Shown: positions 1 through 9,589, counted from the first letter of the stretch. The stretch: 64,000 bases of DNA from Paraburkholderia nodosa (GCF_001718195.1 NZ_MCNV01000010.1:62001-126000), one strand, 5' to 3'. A program made the numbers and translations. The notes: a model not told the origin generated them from the sequence alone.

Positions 1-2844
1 CTCAATATCCGCTGGCCCGACACGCCGCTCGCCCAGGAAGCGCGCCTGCTCGACGAGAAGTGGTACGCCGCGCTCGCCTATGTGCGCGCGAACCGCCTGA
101 ACCGCGTGGTGATCGATTCGCCGCGCGCGCGCTTTGGCATCATGACCGCGGGCAAGGCGTATCTCGACGTGCGCCAGGCGCTCACCGACCTCGGTCTCGA
201 CGACGAAACCTGCGCGCAGATCGGCGTGCGCGTGCTCAAGGTGGGCTGTGTGTGGCCGCTCGACGCGCAGGACGCGCGCGGCTTCGCCACCGGGCTCGAA
301 GAAATTCTCGTGGTGGAGGAAAAGCGCCAGATTCTCGAATACGCGCTCAAGGAAGAGCTCTACAACTGGCGCGAAGACGTGCGTCCCAAGATCTACGGCA
401 AGTTCGACGAGCGCGACAACGAAGGCGGCGAATGGTCGGTGCCGCGCGGCAACTGGCTGCTGCCTGCGCACTACGAACTCTCGCCCGCACTGATCGCCAA
501 GGCCATTGCGCGGCGTCTCGCGCGCGCCGACGTGCCCGCGGAGGTGCGTGCGCGTATGCTCGCGCGCGTGGCGATCATCGAGGCGAAGGAACGTGAGGCA
601 GCGAAGCCGCGCGTGACGGTGGAGCGCAAGCCGTGGTTCTGCTCGGGCTGTCCGCACAACACCTCGACGAATGTGCCCGAAGGCTCGCGTGCGCTGGCGG
701 GCATCGGCTGCCACTACATGTCGATGTGGATGGACCGCAAGACGGAAACGTTCAGCCAGATGGGCGGCGAGGGCGTGGCGTGGCTCGGCCAGATGCATTT
801 CTCGGGCGACAAGCACGTGTTCGTGAATCTCGGCGATGGCACGTACTTTCACTCAGGACTGCTGGCGATTCGCGCGGCCATCGCATCGAACGCCAACATC
901 ACCTACAAGATTCTCTACAACGACGCGGTGGCGATGACGGGTGGCCAGCCCGTGGACGGCGTGCTCACCGTGCCGCAGATCGCGCATCAGGTGCATGCCG
1001 AAGGGGCGAAGCGCATCGTCATCGTCACGGACGAGCCGCAAAAATACGACTCGAATATCGTCTTGCCGGCGGGCGTGGATGTTCACCATCGCGACCAGCT
1101 CGACAGCGTGCAGCGCACGTTGCGCGAAATCGCCGGCACCACCGTGCTGATCTACGACCAGACCTGCGCCACCGAAAAGCGCCGTCGCCGCAAGCGCGGC
1201 GCCTATCCCGACCCGGCGCGCCGCGCGTTCATCAACGACGCCGTGTGCGAGGGCTGCGGCGACTGCTCGGTGCAATCGAACTGCCTGTCCGTCGAGCCGC
1301 TCGACACGCCGCTCGGCACGAAGCGCAAGATCAACCAGTCGTCGTGCAACAAGGACTTTTCGTGCGTGAAGGGCTTTTGCCCGAGCTTCGTGACGGCCGA
1401 GGGCGCGCAGTTGCGCAAGCCGCGCGCGGCGAACGTGTCCAGCGCCGCAGCGATCGATTTCGACGCGCTGCCCATGCCGGTGCTCCCGCAACTGGCGAAG
1501 CCTTACGGCATCCTCGTGACGGGCGTGGGCGGCACGGGTGTCGTGACCATCGGCGGCCTGATCGGCATGGCCGCGCATCTTGCAGGCAAGGGCGTGACCG
1601 TGCTCGACATGGCCGGGCTCGCGCAAAAGGGCGGCGCCGTGCTGAGCCACGTGCAGGTGGCGGCGACGCCCGCCGCCTTGCACGCCACGCGCATCGCCAC
1701 GGGCGAGGCGCGCCTCGTGATCGGCTGCGATGCGATCGTCTCCGCTTCGGGCGACGTGCTCTCGCGCACCCAGCATGGCGTGACGGTCGCGGCGATCAAC
1801 AGCGGCGCGACGCCGACCGCGGAATTCGTCAAGAATCCGAAGTGGACGTTTCCGGGCGCGCAAACCGAGGCTGAACTGCGTGCGAGCATCGGCGAGGGCT
1901 GTGCGTTCGTGGACGCCAATGCGCTCGCGTTGGCCTTGCTCGGCGACACGATCTACAGCAATCCGCTGCTGCTGGGCTATGCGTGGCAAAAGGGTTGGCT
2001 GCCGCTCGAACTCGCGCATCTGCGTCGCGCGATCGAACTCAACGCCGTGGCCGTGGAGAAGAACCAGCAGGCGTTCAACTGGGGCCGCTACGTCGCGCAT
2101 CATGGCGAGGCGGTCGTGCGCGCGCTCACCAGGACGCAGGCAGAGCCGCAAGCCGTCGTTCTGCGCATGCCCGAATCGCTCGACAAGGTGATCGCCGCGC
2201 GCGAAGCGCTGCTCACGGCGTATCAGAACGCCGCCTATGCGCAGCAGTATCGCCGCGTGGTCGAGCGCATTCGCGTGAAAGAGACAGCGCTTGGCTGCGA
2301 CGCGAAGCTGCCGCTCACGCGCGCCGTTGCCGTGAATCTCGCGAAGCTCATGGCCTACAAGGACGAATACGAGGTCGCGCGTCTCTACGCCGATCCCGCG
2401 TATCTGCAGAAGCTGCGTGAGCAGTTCGAAGGCGAGCCGGGACGCGACTACAAGCTGAACTTCTGGCTCGCGCCGCCGCTCTTCGCGAAGCGCGACGAGC
2501 ACGGTCATCTCGTGAAGCGCCGTTTCGGTCCGTGGGTGCTGCCGGTGTTGCGCACGCTGGCCCGCATGAAGGGGCTGCGCGGGACGGCGTTCGACGTGTT
2601 CGGCAAGACCGGAGAGCGTCGCGACGAACGCCGCTCGATTGCGCAATACGTCGCGCTCGTGGACGAATTCTGCGCGAGCCTCGACGCCCAGCGCCTGCCC
2701 GTCGCGCTGCAGCTGGCGGCGCTGCCCGACGAGATTCGCGGCTTCGGCCACGTCAAGGCGCGCAATCTCGCGGCGGCCGGCAAAAGGCAGGAGCGCTTGC
2801 TGGCCGACTACCGCACGAGCGCAGCGATGCGCGCCACGGCGTAA
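1..2844 (+). CDS. Indolepyruvate ferredoxin oxidoreductase, fused subunits (5' end outside window)
   Basis: The reading frame is open from the first base, so the gene starts upstream; 947 codons are present and about 240 residues are probably missing. The family oxidatively decarboxylates aryl-pyruvates such as indolepyruvate to aryl-acetyl-CoA with thiamine diphosphate and Fe-S clusters. A cysteine motif, FCSGCPHN, lies near residue 216. The thiamine-diphosphate-binding part follows, with GDGTYFHSG and NDAVAMTGGQP. A Cys-rich CEGCGDCSVQSNC stretch suggests a 4Fe-4S site. The gamma-type domain then has GVGGTGVVTIGG and AGLAQKGGAV. This order matches the long fused bacterial form. It converges on the next gene with a 15-bp gap. 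The exact 2-oxo-acid substrate cannot be told from sequence. Confidence 0.93.
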   Translation, partial: LNIRWPDTPLAQEARLLDEKWYAALAYVRANRLNRVVIDSPRARFGIMTAGKAYLDVRQALTDLGLDDETCAQIGVRVLKVGCVWPLDAQDARGFATGLEEILVVEEKRQILEYALKEELYNWREDVRPKIYGKFDERDNEGGEWSVPRGNWLLPAHYELSPALIAKAIARRLARADVPAEVRARMLARVAIIEAKEREAAKPRVTVERKPWFCSGCPHNTSTNVPEGSRALAGIGCHYMSMWMDRKTETFSQMGGEGVAWLGQMHFSGDKHVFVNLGDGTYFHSGLLAIRAAIASNANITYKILYNDAVAMTGGQPVDGVLTVPQIAHQVHAEGAKRIVIVTDEPQKYDSNIVLPAGVDVHHRDQLDSVQRTLREIAGTTVLIYDQTCATEKRRRRKRGAYPDPARRAFINDAVCEGCGDCSVQSNCLSVEPLDTPLGTKRKINQSSCNKDFSCVKGFCPSFVTAEGAQLRKPRAANVSSAAAIDFDALPMPVLPQLAKPYGILVTGVGGTGVVTIGGLIGMAAHLAGKGVTVLDMAGLAQKGGAVLSHVQVAATPAALHATRIATGEARLVIGCDAIVSASGDVLSRTQHGVTVAAINSGATPTAEFVKNPKWTFPGAQTEAELRASIGEGCAFVDANALALALLGDTIYSNPLLLGYAWQKGWLPLELAHLRRAIELNAVAVEKNQQAFNWGRYVAHHGEAVVRALTRTQAEPQAVVLRMPESLDKVIAAREALLTAYQNAAYAQQYRRVVERIRVKETALGCDAKLPLTRAVAVNLAKLMAYKDEYEVARLYADPAYLQKLREQFEGEPGRDYKLNFWLAPPLFAKRDEHGHLVKRRFGPWVLPVLRTLARMKGLRGTAFDVFGKTGERRDERRSIAQYVALVDEFCASLDAQRLPVALQLAALPDEIRGFGHVKARNLAAAGKRQERLLADYRTSAAMRATA

Positions 2845-2859
2845 GAAGCCATCGAGCGA

Positions 2860-3813
2860 TCAGGGCAGCAGGCGCCTGCCGAGCAAGCGCGGCAGGCGCA
2901 GCGCGAAGCCGCTCACGAGCCGCAGATGCATGCCCGCGAGCAGCAGGTTGTCGCGCACATAGTTGAAATGCGAGACCCCGCCTTCATCGGCGCCGAAGTA
3001 ACGCACCGGCGCTTCGATCTGGATGGGCCGCACGCCGGCCCAGCACAGGCGCACGGCGGCTTCGGGATCGAAGTCGAAGCGGCGCATCCACGTCTGGCGG
3101 TGCATGATCGCCTTCAGTGGCGCGATCGGGTACACGCGAAAGCCGTATAGCGAGTCGCCAATGCCGGCCCACAGCGTCTCGAAGTCGGCGAAGAAGTTCG
3201 ACAGGCGTCGTCCCTGCACGCGCAATTGCGGCGCGCTCGCGTCGAACTTCGGCAGGCCCAGCACCATGGCGTCGGGCGCGGCCTGCGAGGCGGCCATGAA
3301 TTCGGGAATCAGCGCGGCGGGGTGCTGGCCGTCGGAGTCCATCGTCAGCACGTGGGTGAATCCGCGCGCCGCGGCGGCTTCGAGCCCCGCGAGCACCGCG
3401 CCGCCCTTGCCCCGGTTGTCGGGCAGCACGATGACGTGCAGGCCGGGGTCGTCGTTGGCCATGGCCTGCAGGCGCGCGGCGCTGCCGTCCGTGCTGCCGT
3501 CCACCACGACCCACACGGGGTTCCATTGCGCGCGTGCGCTGCGCACGGTTTCGTCGAGCTTGGCGCCCGGGTTGTAGCTCGGGATCAGGACGAGATGCGT
3601 GGACGAAGGCGTGGCCATGGCAGCGGGTGCCTCGACAGCGTGAGACCCTGTAAAAATTCTAGGTCGCGCCGCTGCGCGCGCATAACCGCCCGGGCGGACG
3701 TCCGGCGCATCGTGCGCGGGGACGTCGTATCCGGATGCTTCGGCGCTCGCGCCCGTGCTGGTGCCGGGCGCGGAGCGCGACTGCCGCTTTGCGTCGAAGG
3801 GTTGCACAGACAC
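2860..3813 (-). CDS. Family 2 glycosyltransferase
   Basis: Probable GT-A fold glycosyltransferase of the dolichyl-phosphate-mannose-synthase-like group. It has an N-terminal VLIPSYNPG motif, then VVVDGSTDGS, the RGKGGAVLAGLEAA segment and MDSDGQHP with a DxD-like metal site. The start is uncertain. A GTG at 3813 has a good ribosome site (GAGGAA, 6 bases upstream) and lies 45 bp after the ketoreductase gene. Homology, however, begins only at an internal ATG at 3618, and the 65 residues before it are low-complexity. The gene is last in a minus-strand trio after an ACP and a ketoreductase, as in aryl-polyene-type clusters where a glycosyltransferase modifies the lipid head group. Its sugar substrate is unknown. 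Confidence 0.85.
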   Translation of the reverse strand: MSVQPFDAKRQSRSAPGTSTGASAEASGYDVPAHDAPDVRPGGYARAAARPRIFTGSHAVEAPAAMATPSSTHLVLIPSYNPGAKLDETVRSARAQWNPVWVVVDGSTDGSAARLQAMANDDPGLHVIVLPDNRGKGGAVLAGLEAAAARGFTHVLTMDSDGQHPAALIPEFMAASQAAPDAMVLGLPKFDASAPQLRVQGRRLSNFFADFETLWAGIGDSLYGFRVYPIAPLKAIMHRQTWMRRFDFDPEAAVRLCWAGVRPIQIEAPVRYFGADEGGVSHFNYVRDNLLLAGMHLRLVSGFALRLPRLLGRRLLP

Positions 3814-3858
3814 TCGTATTTCCTCAGAGGATGCAGCAGCGGAAAACGCGCCGCGTGT

Positions 3859-4575
3859 TCAAGCCAGGCCGCCGTTGATCGAGAGCACTTGCCCTGTCAC
3901 ATAGGCGGCCGCGTCGGACACCAGGTACGCCACCATGCCCGCGACTTCCTCGGGCTGGCCGGCGCGCTGCGCGGGCACGAGCTGCTTGATGCGCTCGGCG
4001 GGAAACGCGTGCTCCGCCATGGGCGAAGCGATGATACCGGGCGCCACGGCGTTCACCGTGATGCCGCGCGAGGCCAGCTCCAGCGAGAGCGATTTCGTTG
4101 CGCCGATCAGCCCGGCCTTCGCGGCCGCGTAGTTCGCCTGGCCGCGATTGCCCATCACGCCCGCGAGCGAGGCGATGTTGACGATGCGCCCGTGGCGCGT
4201 ACGGATCATCGGCATGAGGAGCGGCTGGGTCACGTTGAAAAAGCCGTTGAGCGAGACGTCGATCACGCGGCGCCATTGCTCCCGGCGCATGCCCACCAAG
4301 GGCGCGTCGTCGTGAATGCCCGCGTTGTTCACCAGGATCTGCACGGGCGCGTCGTCCACGAGCCGCGCGAGCGCGGCTTGGGCCGCGTCGGCGTCGGTCA
4401 CGTCGAAGGCGATGGCGTGCGCGCTGCCGCCCGCCGCGACGATGCGCTGCGCGACGGCTTCGGCCTCGGCCAGACGCCGGTTCGCGTGCACCCAGACCTC
4501 GTGGCCCGCCTGCGCGAGCGCCACGCTGATGGCCTGTCCGAGTGCGCCGCTGCCGCCTGTCACGAGTGCACGCAT
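3859..4575 (-). CDS. 3-oxoacyl-ACP reductase, FabG-like SDR
   Basis: A short-chain dehydrogenase of 238 residues. It has the nucleotide-binding ALVTGGSGALGQAI at the N terminus, the VNNAGIHDD strand, catalytic Ser in NIASLAGVMG and YAAAKAG with catalytic Tyr and Lys. The C terminus ends INGGLA as in FabG. The ATG at 4575 was chosen because GGGAGGAAAACCC sits directly upstream; a longer open frame to 4626 has no such site. Position between ACP and glycosyltransferase suggests it reduces the beta-keto group on the cluster's own ACP-bound chain rather than serving primary fatty acid synthesis. Confidence 0.92.
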   Translation of the reverse strand: MRALVTGGSGALGQAISVALAQAGHEVWVHANRRLAEAEAVAQRIVAAGGSAHAIAFDVTDADAAQAALARLVDDAPVQILVNNAGIHDDAPLVGMRREQWRRVIDVSLNGFFNVTQPLLMPMIRTRHGRIVNIASLAGVMGNRGQANYAAAKAGLIGATKSLSLELASRGITVNAVAPGIIASPMAEHAFPAERIKQLVPAQRAGQPEEVAGMVAYLVSDAAAYVTGQVLSINGGLA

Positions 4576-4646
4576 GGGTTTTCCTCCCTCAATCCTGGCC
4601 AGGTCCTGGCCTGCGCCGGCAGTCATGGCACTACGCGCCGCGCACG

Positions 4647-4910
4647 TCAGCGCACCCGGTGCGCCGCGACGTAGGCGGCCAGCGAGCCGAGCGTCGCGAA
4701 GATCTTTTCGTTTTCCGGATTGTCCGAGCGCAGCTCGAAGCCGTACTTCTTCGAGATCAGCAGCGCAATTTCCAGGATGTCGATCGAGTCGAGCCCGAAG
4801 CCTTCGCCGTAGAGCGGAGTGTCGGCGCCCACTTCGTCGAGCGAGACATCTTCGAGATTCAGCTCTTTCACGATCTGCGTGGCGAGCTCTTGTTCCAGTG
4901 CGTTCATCAT
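4647..4910 (-). CDS. Acyl carrier protein
   Basis: An 87-residue acidic helical protein with the phosphopantetheine attachment motif FGLDSIDILEIAL; Ser42 is the predicted attachment residue. It starts with two ATG codons (4910 and 4907), and GGAGAG lies about seven bases upstream. It is the first gene of the minus-strand arm and the only ACP in the cluster. Aryl-polyene clusters usually have two, so either this one serves both roles or a second lies elsewhere. The LYGEGFGLDS region is more like aryl-polyene and xanthomonadin ACPs than primary AcpP. Confidence 0.92.
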   Translation of the reverse strand: MMNALEQELATQIVKELNLEDVSLDEVGADTPLYGEGFGLDSIDILEIALLISKKYGFELRSDNPENEKIFATLGSLAAYVAAHRVR

Positions 4911-5434
4911 GCGTGGGCTCTCCGGGCGTGCGGGTCGAAAGCGCCGGCCACCCGTTTTTAGGGTTCGTTTGATGTAAAAGTTACCAGGATTCTAAGTGAA
5001 GGGTATCGGTGCGTATACCGTGCTCCCAGCCGAAAGGGTTACAGAGGGTCGGTGCCAGGCGCCGCGCTTTTTTGGGATCGGAACGCGCGAGACGCTTGCA
5101 CGGCTTCGGGCCTGTCTGGATCGGACAAAAACCCCGCCTGACGCGATTCCGAACATTCAGTTACAAACCGGCATCCGGCAGGACAGGTGATCGGGTCCCG
5201 CCAATCTTAAAATGTGCGTGCCTGAACACGCTTGCAAGAAACCGGCCCGATACTTGCGTTTCTTAAGAGGATTCGGGGCGCTTGCCTCACCCTACGATTC
5301 ACTTACGAGTCCATTTGCGATATTTGCCAGATGCCCTCTTTGCTTAGCCAGACCGCCCTGGGTCGCACCGGGGCCGACCGCCCGCCGGCGCCCTGCGTAC
5401 GGCCCTCTGGCGCGCGCGTGCGCGGAGGCGGGCG
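4911..5434. other. Divergent intergenic region of the polyene-like cluster
   Basis: These 524 bp separate the two arms of the cluster and must hold both promoters. The stretch is richer in A and T than its surroundings. For the minus arm, a weak sigma70-like pair can be read at 4972-5000 (TTCACT, 17-bp spacer, TTACAT on the minus strand). For the plus arm I see no convincing -35/-10 pair. The short open frames here lack codon bias and ribosome sites. No clear operator stands out. Confidence 0.45.
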
Positions 5435-6091
5435 GTGAGCGCCGTGGCCGCGGCAGCGCGCGCGGCGCTTGGAGTGGCGGCTGTGGCCGCCTGGGAAATC
5501 GGCGCGCACTACGCGGTCGCGACGCCCGGCGCGCACGGCTTCGGCCTGGCCATGGCGCTGGTGCCCCCGCTCGCGATCGCGCCGGCCGCCGCCGCGCGTT
5601 CGCCGCGCCGGGCGTGGCTGCTGCCGCTGTGGACGCTCGTGGTGCTCGCGCTATGGTTCATGCGCACGCCGCTTGCTTGGCACTTTGAGTGGGGACTGTA
5701 TCTGGAGCATGTGAGCTTCAACCTCGCGATGGCGTTGCTGTTCGGGCGCACGCTCGCGGCGGGGCGCGTGCCGCTTTGCACGCAGTTCGCGTCGATGATT
5801 CACGGCGGCGCGCTGACGCCGTCCGTCGCGCGCTATACGCGCCAGATCACGCTCGCATGGACGGTTTTTTTCGTCGCGATTGCCGGCGTTTCGACGCTGA
5901 TGTTCGCGGTTGCACCGATCGTCGCGTGGTCGACGTTCGCCAACTATCTGGCGTTGCCGCTCGTGGCGGTGATGTTCGTCGCCGAGCACGCATGCCGGCG
6001 TTTCGTGCTGCCCGGCGAGGCGAATGCCGGCATGCTCGACGCGATTCGCGCATACCGGCAGACGACCCAGGCGCACGCGGAGCATTCCTGA
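5435..6091 (+). CDS. COG4648-like predicted membrane protein
   Basis: A hydrophobic protein of 218 residues with about six predicted membrane segments, for example near residues 25-55, 60-75, 90-105 and 135-180. The GTG start has GGAGG seven bases upstream. It has no catalytic motif that I recognise. Size, membrane layout and place just before the AMP-ligase match the small membrane protein (COG4648) of aryl-polyene clusters, which has no assigned reaction. It ends two bases before the ligase gene, so the two are surely co-transcribed. Confidence 0.75.
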   Translation: MSAVAAAARAALGVAAVAAWEIGAHYAVATPGAHGFGLAMALVPPLAIAPAAAARSPRRAWLLPLWTLVVLALWFMRTPLAWHFEWGLYLEHVSFNLAMALLFGRTLAAGRVPLCTQFASMIHGGALTPSVARYTRQITLAWTVFFVAIAGVSTLMFAVAPIVAWSTFANYLALPLVAVMFVAEHACRRFVLPGEANAGMLDAIRAYRQTTQAHAEHS

Positions 6092-6093
6092 TC

Positions 6094-7899
6094 ATGGACG
6101 CCGCTCGCCAGCCTGAATCAAAGCAGGGAACAACGCAGGAATCCGTATTGACTGAAGTTATGCAGACTCATCCGCTCGTTTTTCATACGTCGCCCGATCA
6201 GGTCATGGCCTGGCGCGACGGCGCGCCCGTCACGGTGCGCGCGTTCCTCGCCGATGTCACGCGTGTGGCCGCGGCACTGCCGGCGGGCGGCCACGTATTC
6301 AACGTTTGCCGCGACCGCTACCGCTTTACCGTGGGCCTGTGCGCGGCGCTCGTCTCTGGCCGCATCAGCCTGCTGCCCTCGACGCAGACGCCGGAAACGG
6401 TGCGCCAGCTCGCCTCGTTCGCACCCGACGCGTTCTGCCTGCACGACGCGCCCGATTGCGCCATCGACCTGCCGCGTTTCGCGTATCCCGAAGCCCGGCA
6501 GGAAGCCGACGGGCACGCGCCGTTCGCCGTCCCGCGGATCGACGCCTCGCGCGTCGCGGCCTACGTGTTCACGTCGGGGTCCACCGGCGCGCCGGTGCCG
6601 CATGCCAAGACGTGGGGCGTGCTGGTGGCGGGCGTGCGCGCGTCGGCCGAGCGGCACGGCCTGCTCGCCGCGCGCGACTGCACGATCGTCGGCACGGTGC
6701 CGCCGCAGCACATGTATGGCTTCGAAGTGACCGTGTTGCTGCCGCTGATCGGTGGCTTCGCGTTCAGCAACCGGCTGCCGTTCTATCCCGTCGATATCCG
6801 CGACGAACTCGAAGCCGTGCCGCAGCCGCGCGTGCTCGTGACCTCGCCGATCCATCTGCGCGCGCTGCTCGCCACCGATCACGCGCTGCCGCCGGCCGAG
6901 CTGGTGCTCTCCGCCACCGCGCCGCTCTCGGAAAAGCTCGCGCTCGAAGCGGAAACGCGCTTGAAGGCGCCGCTCGTCGAAATCTACGGCAGCACCGAAA
7001 CCGGCCAGATCGCGACGCGCCGCACCGCGAAGGGCGCAACGTGGCAACTGTTCCCGCAGGTTCGCTTCGAAGCGCGCGCAAGCGCGGTCCAGGACGACGA
7101 AGGCTCCACGATGTGGGTTTCGGGCGGCCACGTGGAAGAGCCGGTGCCGATGGGCGACGCCATCGAACTGCTCGACGCGCAGCGTTTCCTGCTGCACGGA
7201 CGCAAGGCGGACCTCATCAACATCGCGGGCAAGCGGACCTCGCTCGCCTACCTCAACCATCAGCTCAACGCGATTCCTGGCGTGGTGGACGGCGTGTTCT
7301 TCATGCCCGCGCACCTCGAGCACGATGCGCATACGGGACACGACATCGTGCAGCGCCTCGTCGCGCTCGTCGTCGCGCCCACGCTCACGCTTGCCGATCT
7401 GCAGCGCGCGCTGCGCGAGCGCATCGATCGCGCGTTTCTGCCGCGTCCGCTGCTGTTCGTCGATTCCCTGCCGCGCAACGACACCGGCAAGCTGCCGCAT
7501 GACGTGCTCGCGGCGTTCGTCGCGCGGCAGATGCGCGGCGGCCTCGCGCCCGCCAAGCGGGAAGCGGGCGACGCTTTGGCCAAACCGGCGTCAACGCTTT
7601 CGTTCGCGATTCCCGCCGATCATCCCGCGCTGCCGGGCCACTTCCCGGGTCACCCGATCGTGCCCGGCGTCGTGCTGCTCGATCACGCCATCGACGCGAT
7701 CGGCGACGCGCTGAACCGGCCGTTCACCACGTTCAAGCTCGGCACCGCGAAATTCCTGAGCCCGGCTGCGCCTGGCGAAACGCTCGACCTCGCCTGGGAC
7801 GCGGCGGCGAGCGGCGCGATCCGCTTCACGTTGCGCGCGGGCGCGCGCGATGTCGCGAGCGGCGTCATCAGCGACGAAAAAACCGGAGCGCAGCCATGA
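6094..7899 (+). CDS. Acyl-AMP ligase fused to a FabZ/hotdog-type dehydratase domain
   Basis: A protein of 601 residues with two parts. Residues about 30-490 form an adenylate-forming enzyme: FTSGSTGAPVPHAK is the phosphate-binding loop, LVEIYGSTETGQ the A5 motif, HGRKADLINIAGKR the hinge and NDTGKLPHD carries the C-terminal Lys. Residues about 505-600 form a hotdog domain with HPALPGHFPGHPIVPGV, the active-site loop of FabZ-type 3-hydroxyacyl-ACP dehydratases. The likely job is to activate an aryl or fatty acid starter for loading on the ACP and to dehydrate chain intermediates. The start at 6094 follows the upstream stop by two bases; an open frame further upstream belongs to the preceding gene's other phase. 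Confidence 0.9.
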   Translation: MDAARQPESKQGTTQESVLTEVMQTHPLVFHTSPDQVMAWRDGAPVTVRAFLADVTRVAAALPAGGHVFNVCRDRYRFTVGLCAALVSGRISLLPSTQTPETVRQLASFAPDAFCLHDAPDCAIDLPRFAYPEARQEADGHAPFAVPRIDASRVAAYVFTSGSTGAPVPHAKTWGVLVAGVRASAERHGLLAARDCTIVGTVPPQHMYGFEVTVLLPLIGGFAFSNRLPFYPVDIRDELEAVPQPRVLVTSPIHLRALLATDHALPPAELVLSATAPLSEKLALEAETRLKAPLVEIYGSTETGQIATRRTAKGATWQLFPQVRFEARASAVQDDEGSTMWVSGGHVEEPVPMGDAIELLDAQRFLLHGRKADLINIAGKRTSLAYLNHQLNAIPGVVDGVFFMPAHLEHDAHTGHDIVQRLVALVVAPTLTLADLQRALRERIDRAFLPRPLLFVDSLPRNDTGKLPHDVLAAFVARQMRGGLAPAKREAGDALAKPASTLSFAIPADHPALPGHFPGHPIVPGVVLLDHAIDAIGDALNRPFTTFKLGTAKFLSPAAPGETLDLAWDAAASGAIRFTLRAGARDVASGVISDEKTGAQP

Positions 7900-8939
7900 C
7901 GAAGCGCACCGACTGGGCGAACCAGCAGGAGCGCAGCAATACGCTGCTCCTGCGCATCATGACGTGGCTCTCGCTGCGCCTCGGCCGCCGCGCGGGCCGC
8001 GTGCTGCTGCATTTGATCGCGCTGTATTTCGTGCTGTTTTCGCCGCGCGCGTGCGCCGCCTCGCGCGATTACCTGCGCCGCGTGCTGGGCCGCCCGGCGC
8101 ACTGGCGCGATATCTACCGCCACGTGTTTACATTCGCGTCGACGATTCACGACCGCATCTACCTGGCGAACGCGCGCTTCGACATGTTCGATATCCGCCC
8201 GCACGGCCATACGCTCGTGGACGAGACGCTCGCCAAGGGGCGCGGCGTGTTCCTGATGGGCGCGCATCTCGGCAGCTTCGAGATCGTGCGCGCGCTCGGC
8301 CGCACGCGGCCCGACCTGCGCGTGGTCGTGACGATGTACGAAGAGAACGCGCAGAAGATCAACGCGACGCTCGCCGCCGTGAATCCCGCGGCGAAGCCCG
8401 AAGTGATCGGGCTCGGCCAGGTTGGCTCGATGCTGAAGGTGCACGAGCGTCTTGACCAGAACTGCATGGTGGGTATGCTCGCGGACCGCACGCTGCTCGC
8501 CGACGACGCCGCCACCATGCGCCGTATGGCGTTTCTCGGCGAACCGGCGGCGTTCCCGCTCGGGCCGCTCTACATGGCCGCGATGCTCAAGCGCCCGGTG
8601 CTGTTCATGACGGGCCTGTATCGCGGCGGCAATCGCTACGACGTGCACTTCGAAACGCTGGCGGACTTCACCGACGTGCCGCGCGAGTCGCGCCAGCGCG
8701 CCATCGACGCGGCGCTCGTGCGCTACGTGACCCTGCTCGATCGCTATTGCCGCCTGGCGCCGTACAACTGGTTCAACTACTACGACTTCTGGCAGGGCGG
8801 CAGGCAGGGCGCGATGGTTGGCGCAACGGCATCGGCAACTGCGGCGGCGAGCACTGCAGCGCGTGCGCCGGCCACGGTGCGCCGCCGCGAGACGCGCCCC
8901 CATGCCGAGCTACCTGTGCACGAGGTGACCGACGCATGA
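7896..8939 (+). CDS. LpxL/HtrB-type lysophospholipid acyltransferase
   Basis: A protein of 347 residues of the lipid A biosynthesis acyltransferase family. It has an N-terminal hydrophobic anchor near residues 30-52 and the catalytic H-x4-E motif in GAHLGSFE (around residues 125-132). It probably transfers the ACP-bound polyene or fatty chain to a lipid or sugar acceptor at the inner membrane. The ATG overlaps the ligase stop (ATGA), and the gene ends in another ATGA with the LolA-like gene. The last 45 residues are an Ala/Arg-rich tail without family similarity. Confidence 0.9.
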   Translation: MTKRTDWANQQERSNTLLLRIMTWLSLRLGRRAGRVLLHLIALYFVLFSPRACAASRDYLRRVLGRPAHWRDIYRHVFTFASTIHDRIYLANARFDMFDIRPHGHTLVDETLAKGRGVFLMGAHLGSFEIVRALGRTRPDLRVVVTMYEENAQKINATLAAVNPAAKPEVIGLGQVGSMLKVHERLDQNCMVGMLADRTLLADDAATMRRMAFLGEPAAFPLGPLYMAAMLKRPVLFMTGLYRGGNRYDVHFETLADFTDVPRESRQRAIDAALVRYVTLLDRYCRLAPYNWFNYYDFWQGGRQGAMVGATASATAAASTAARAPATVRRRETRPHAELPVHEVTDA

Positions 8940-9589
8940 GCGCGAACCGCCGTTGCGCAACCTTGCGCACTCGCTGCCAGCGTGCGCTGGCGAGCGCCGC
9001 TTTCCTAGCCGCTTCCGTCATGACGGCGGCCGCGCCTGCCGTGCCGGCACAGGCCGCCGAAACCGCGCAGCCCGCGTGGACGCTCGACCGCCTGATGTCC
9101 ACGCTCGCGCAGCGCAAGTCCGGCCGTGCGAGCTTCACCGAGACGAAGTACCTCTCGATTGCGACACAGCCCGTGGAGTCGTCGGGCGAACTCGTGTTCG
9201 TCGCGCCCGATCATCTGGAAAAGATCACGCAGAACCCGAAGCCCGAGCACCTCGTGGTGGACGGCGACATGCTCACCGTGCAGCGCGAGAACCACAAGTA
9301 CACGCTGGCGCTCGCGCGCTATCCGGAACTGGGTGCGTTCATCGAGAGCATCCGTGCGACGCTCGCAGGCAACCGCTTCGCGCTGGAGCAGGTGTACAAG
9401 GTCGCGCTCACGGGTGAGGGCGACGACTGGACGCTCACGCTCACGCCGCTCGACTCGCGCATGCGCAAGGTAGTGAGCACCATCACGATCGACGGCACGC
9501 GCGACGCGATGCGCAGCGTCGCGATCCAGCAGGCAGACGGCGATCATTCGGTGATGCGCCTGCATGCCCTTTCCGCGGACGCGAACTGA
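8936..9589 (+). CDS. LolA-like outer-membrane lipid carrier
   Basis: A 217-residue exported protein with a signal peptide (about residues 1-40, ending AQAAE). The mature part carries a LolA-type beta fold: RASFTETKYLS, SGELVFVAPDHLEKIT and the C-terminal TITIDGTRDAMRSVAI. Cluster-specific LolA-like proteins ferry lipid products across the periplasm to the outer membrane. It overlaps the acyltransferase stop and its own stop overlaps the exporter start (TGATG). No lipoprotein Cys is present. Confidence 0.88.
   Translation: MSANRRCATLRTRCQRALASAAFLAASVMTAAAPAVPAQAAETAQPAWTLDRLMSTLAQRKSGRASFTETKYLSIATQPVESSGELVFVAPDHLEKITQNPKPEHLVVDGDMLTVQRENHKYTLALARYPELGAFIESIRATLAGNRFALEQVYKVALTGEGDDWTLTLTPLDSRMRKVVSTITIDGTRDAMRSVAIQQADGDHSVMRLHALSADAN

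Noticed and set aside
4996-5266. Two short open frames in the divergent gap of the lipid cluster
   Set aside because: No ribosome site, poor codon bias and no similarity to known small proteins.
5689-6093. Upstream extension of the AMP-ligase gene in the same frame
   Set aside because: It overlaps the membrane-protein gene in another phase and its translation is Arg/Ala-rich noise. Ligase homology begins after 6094.
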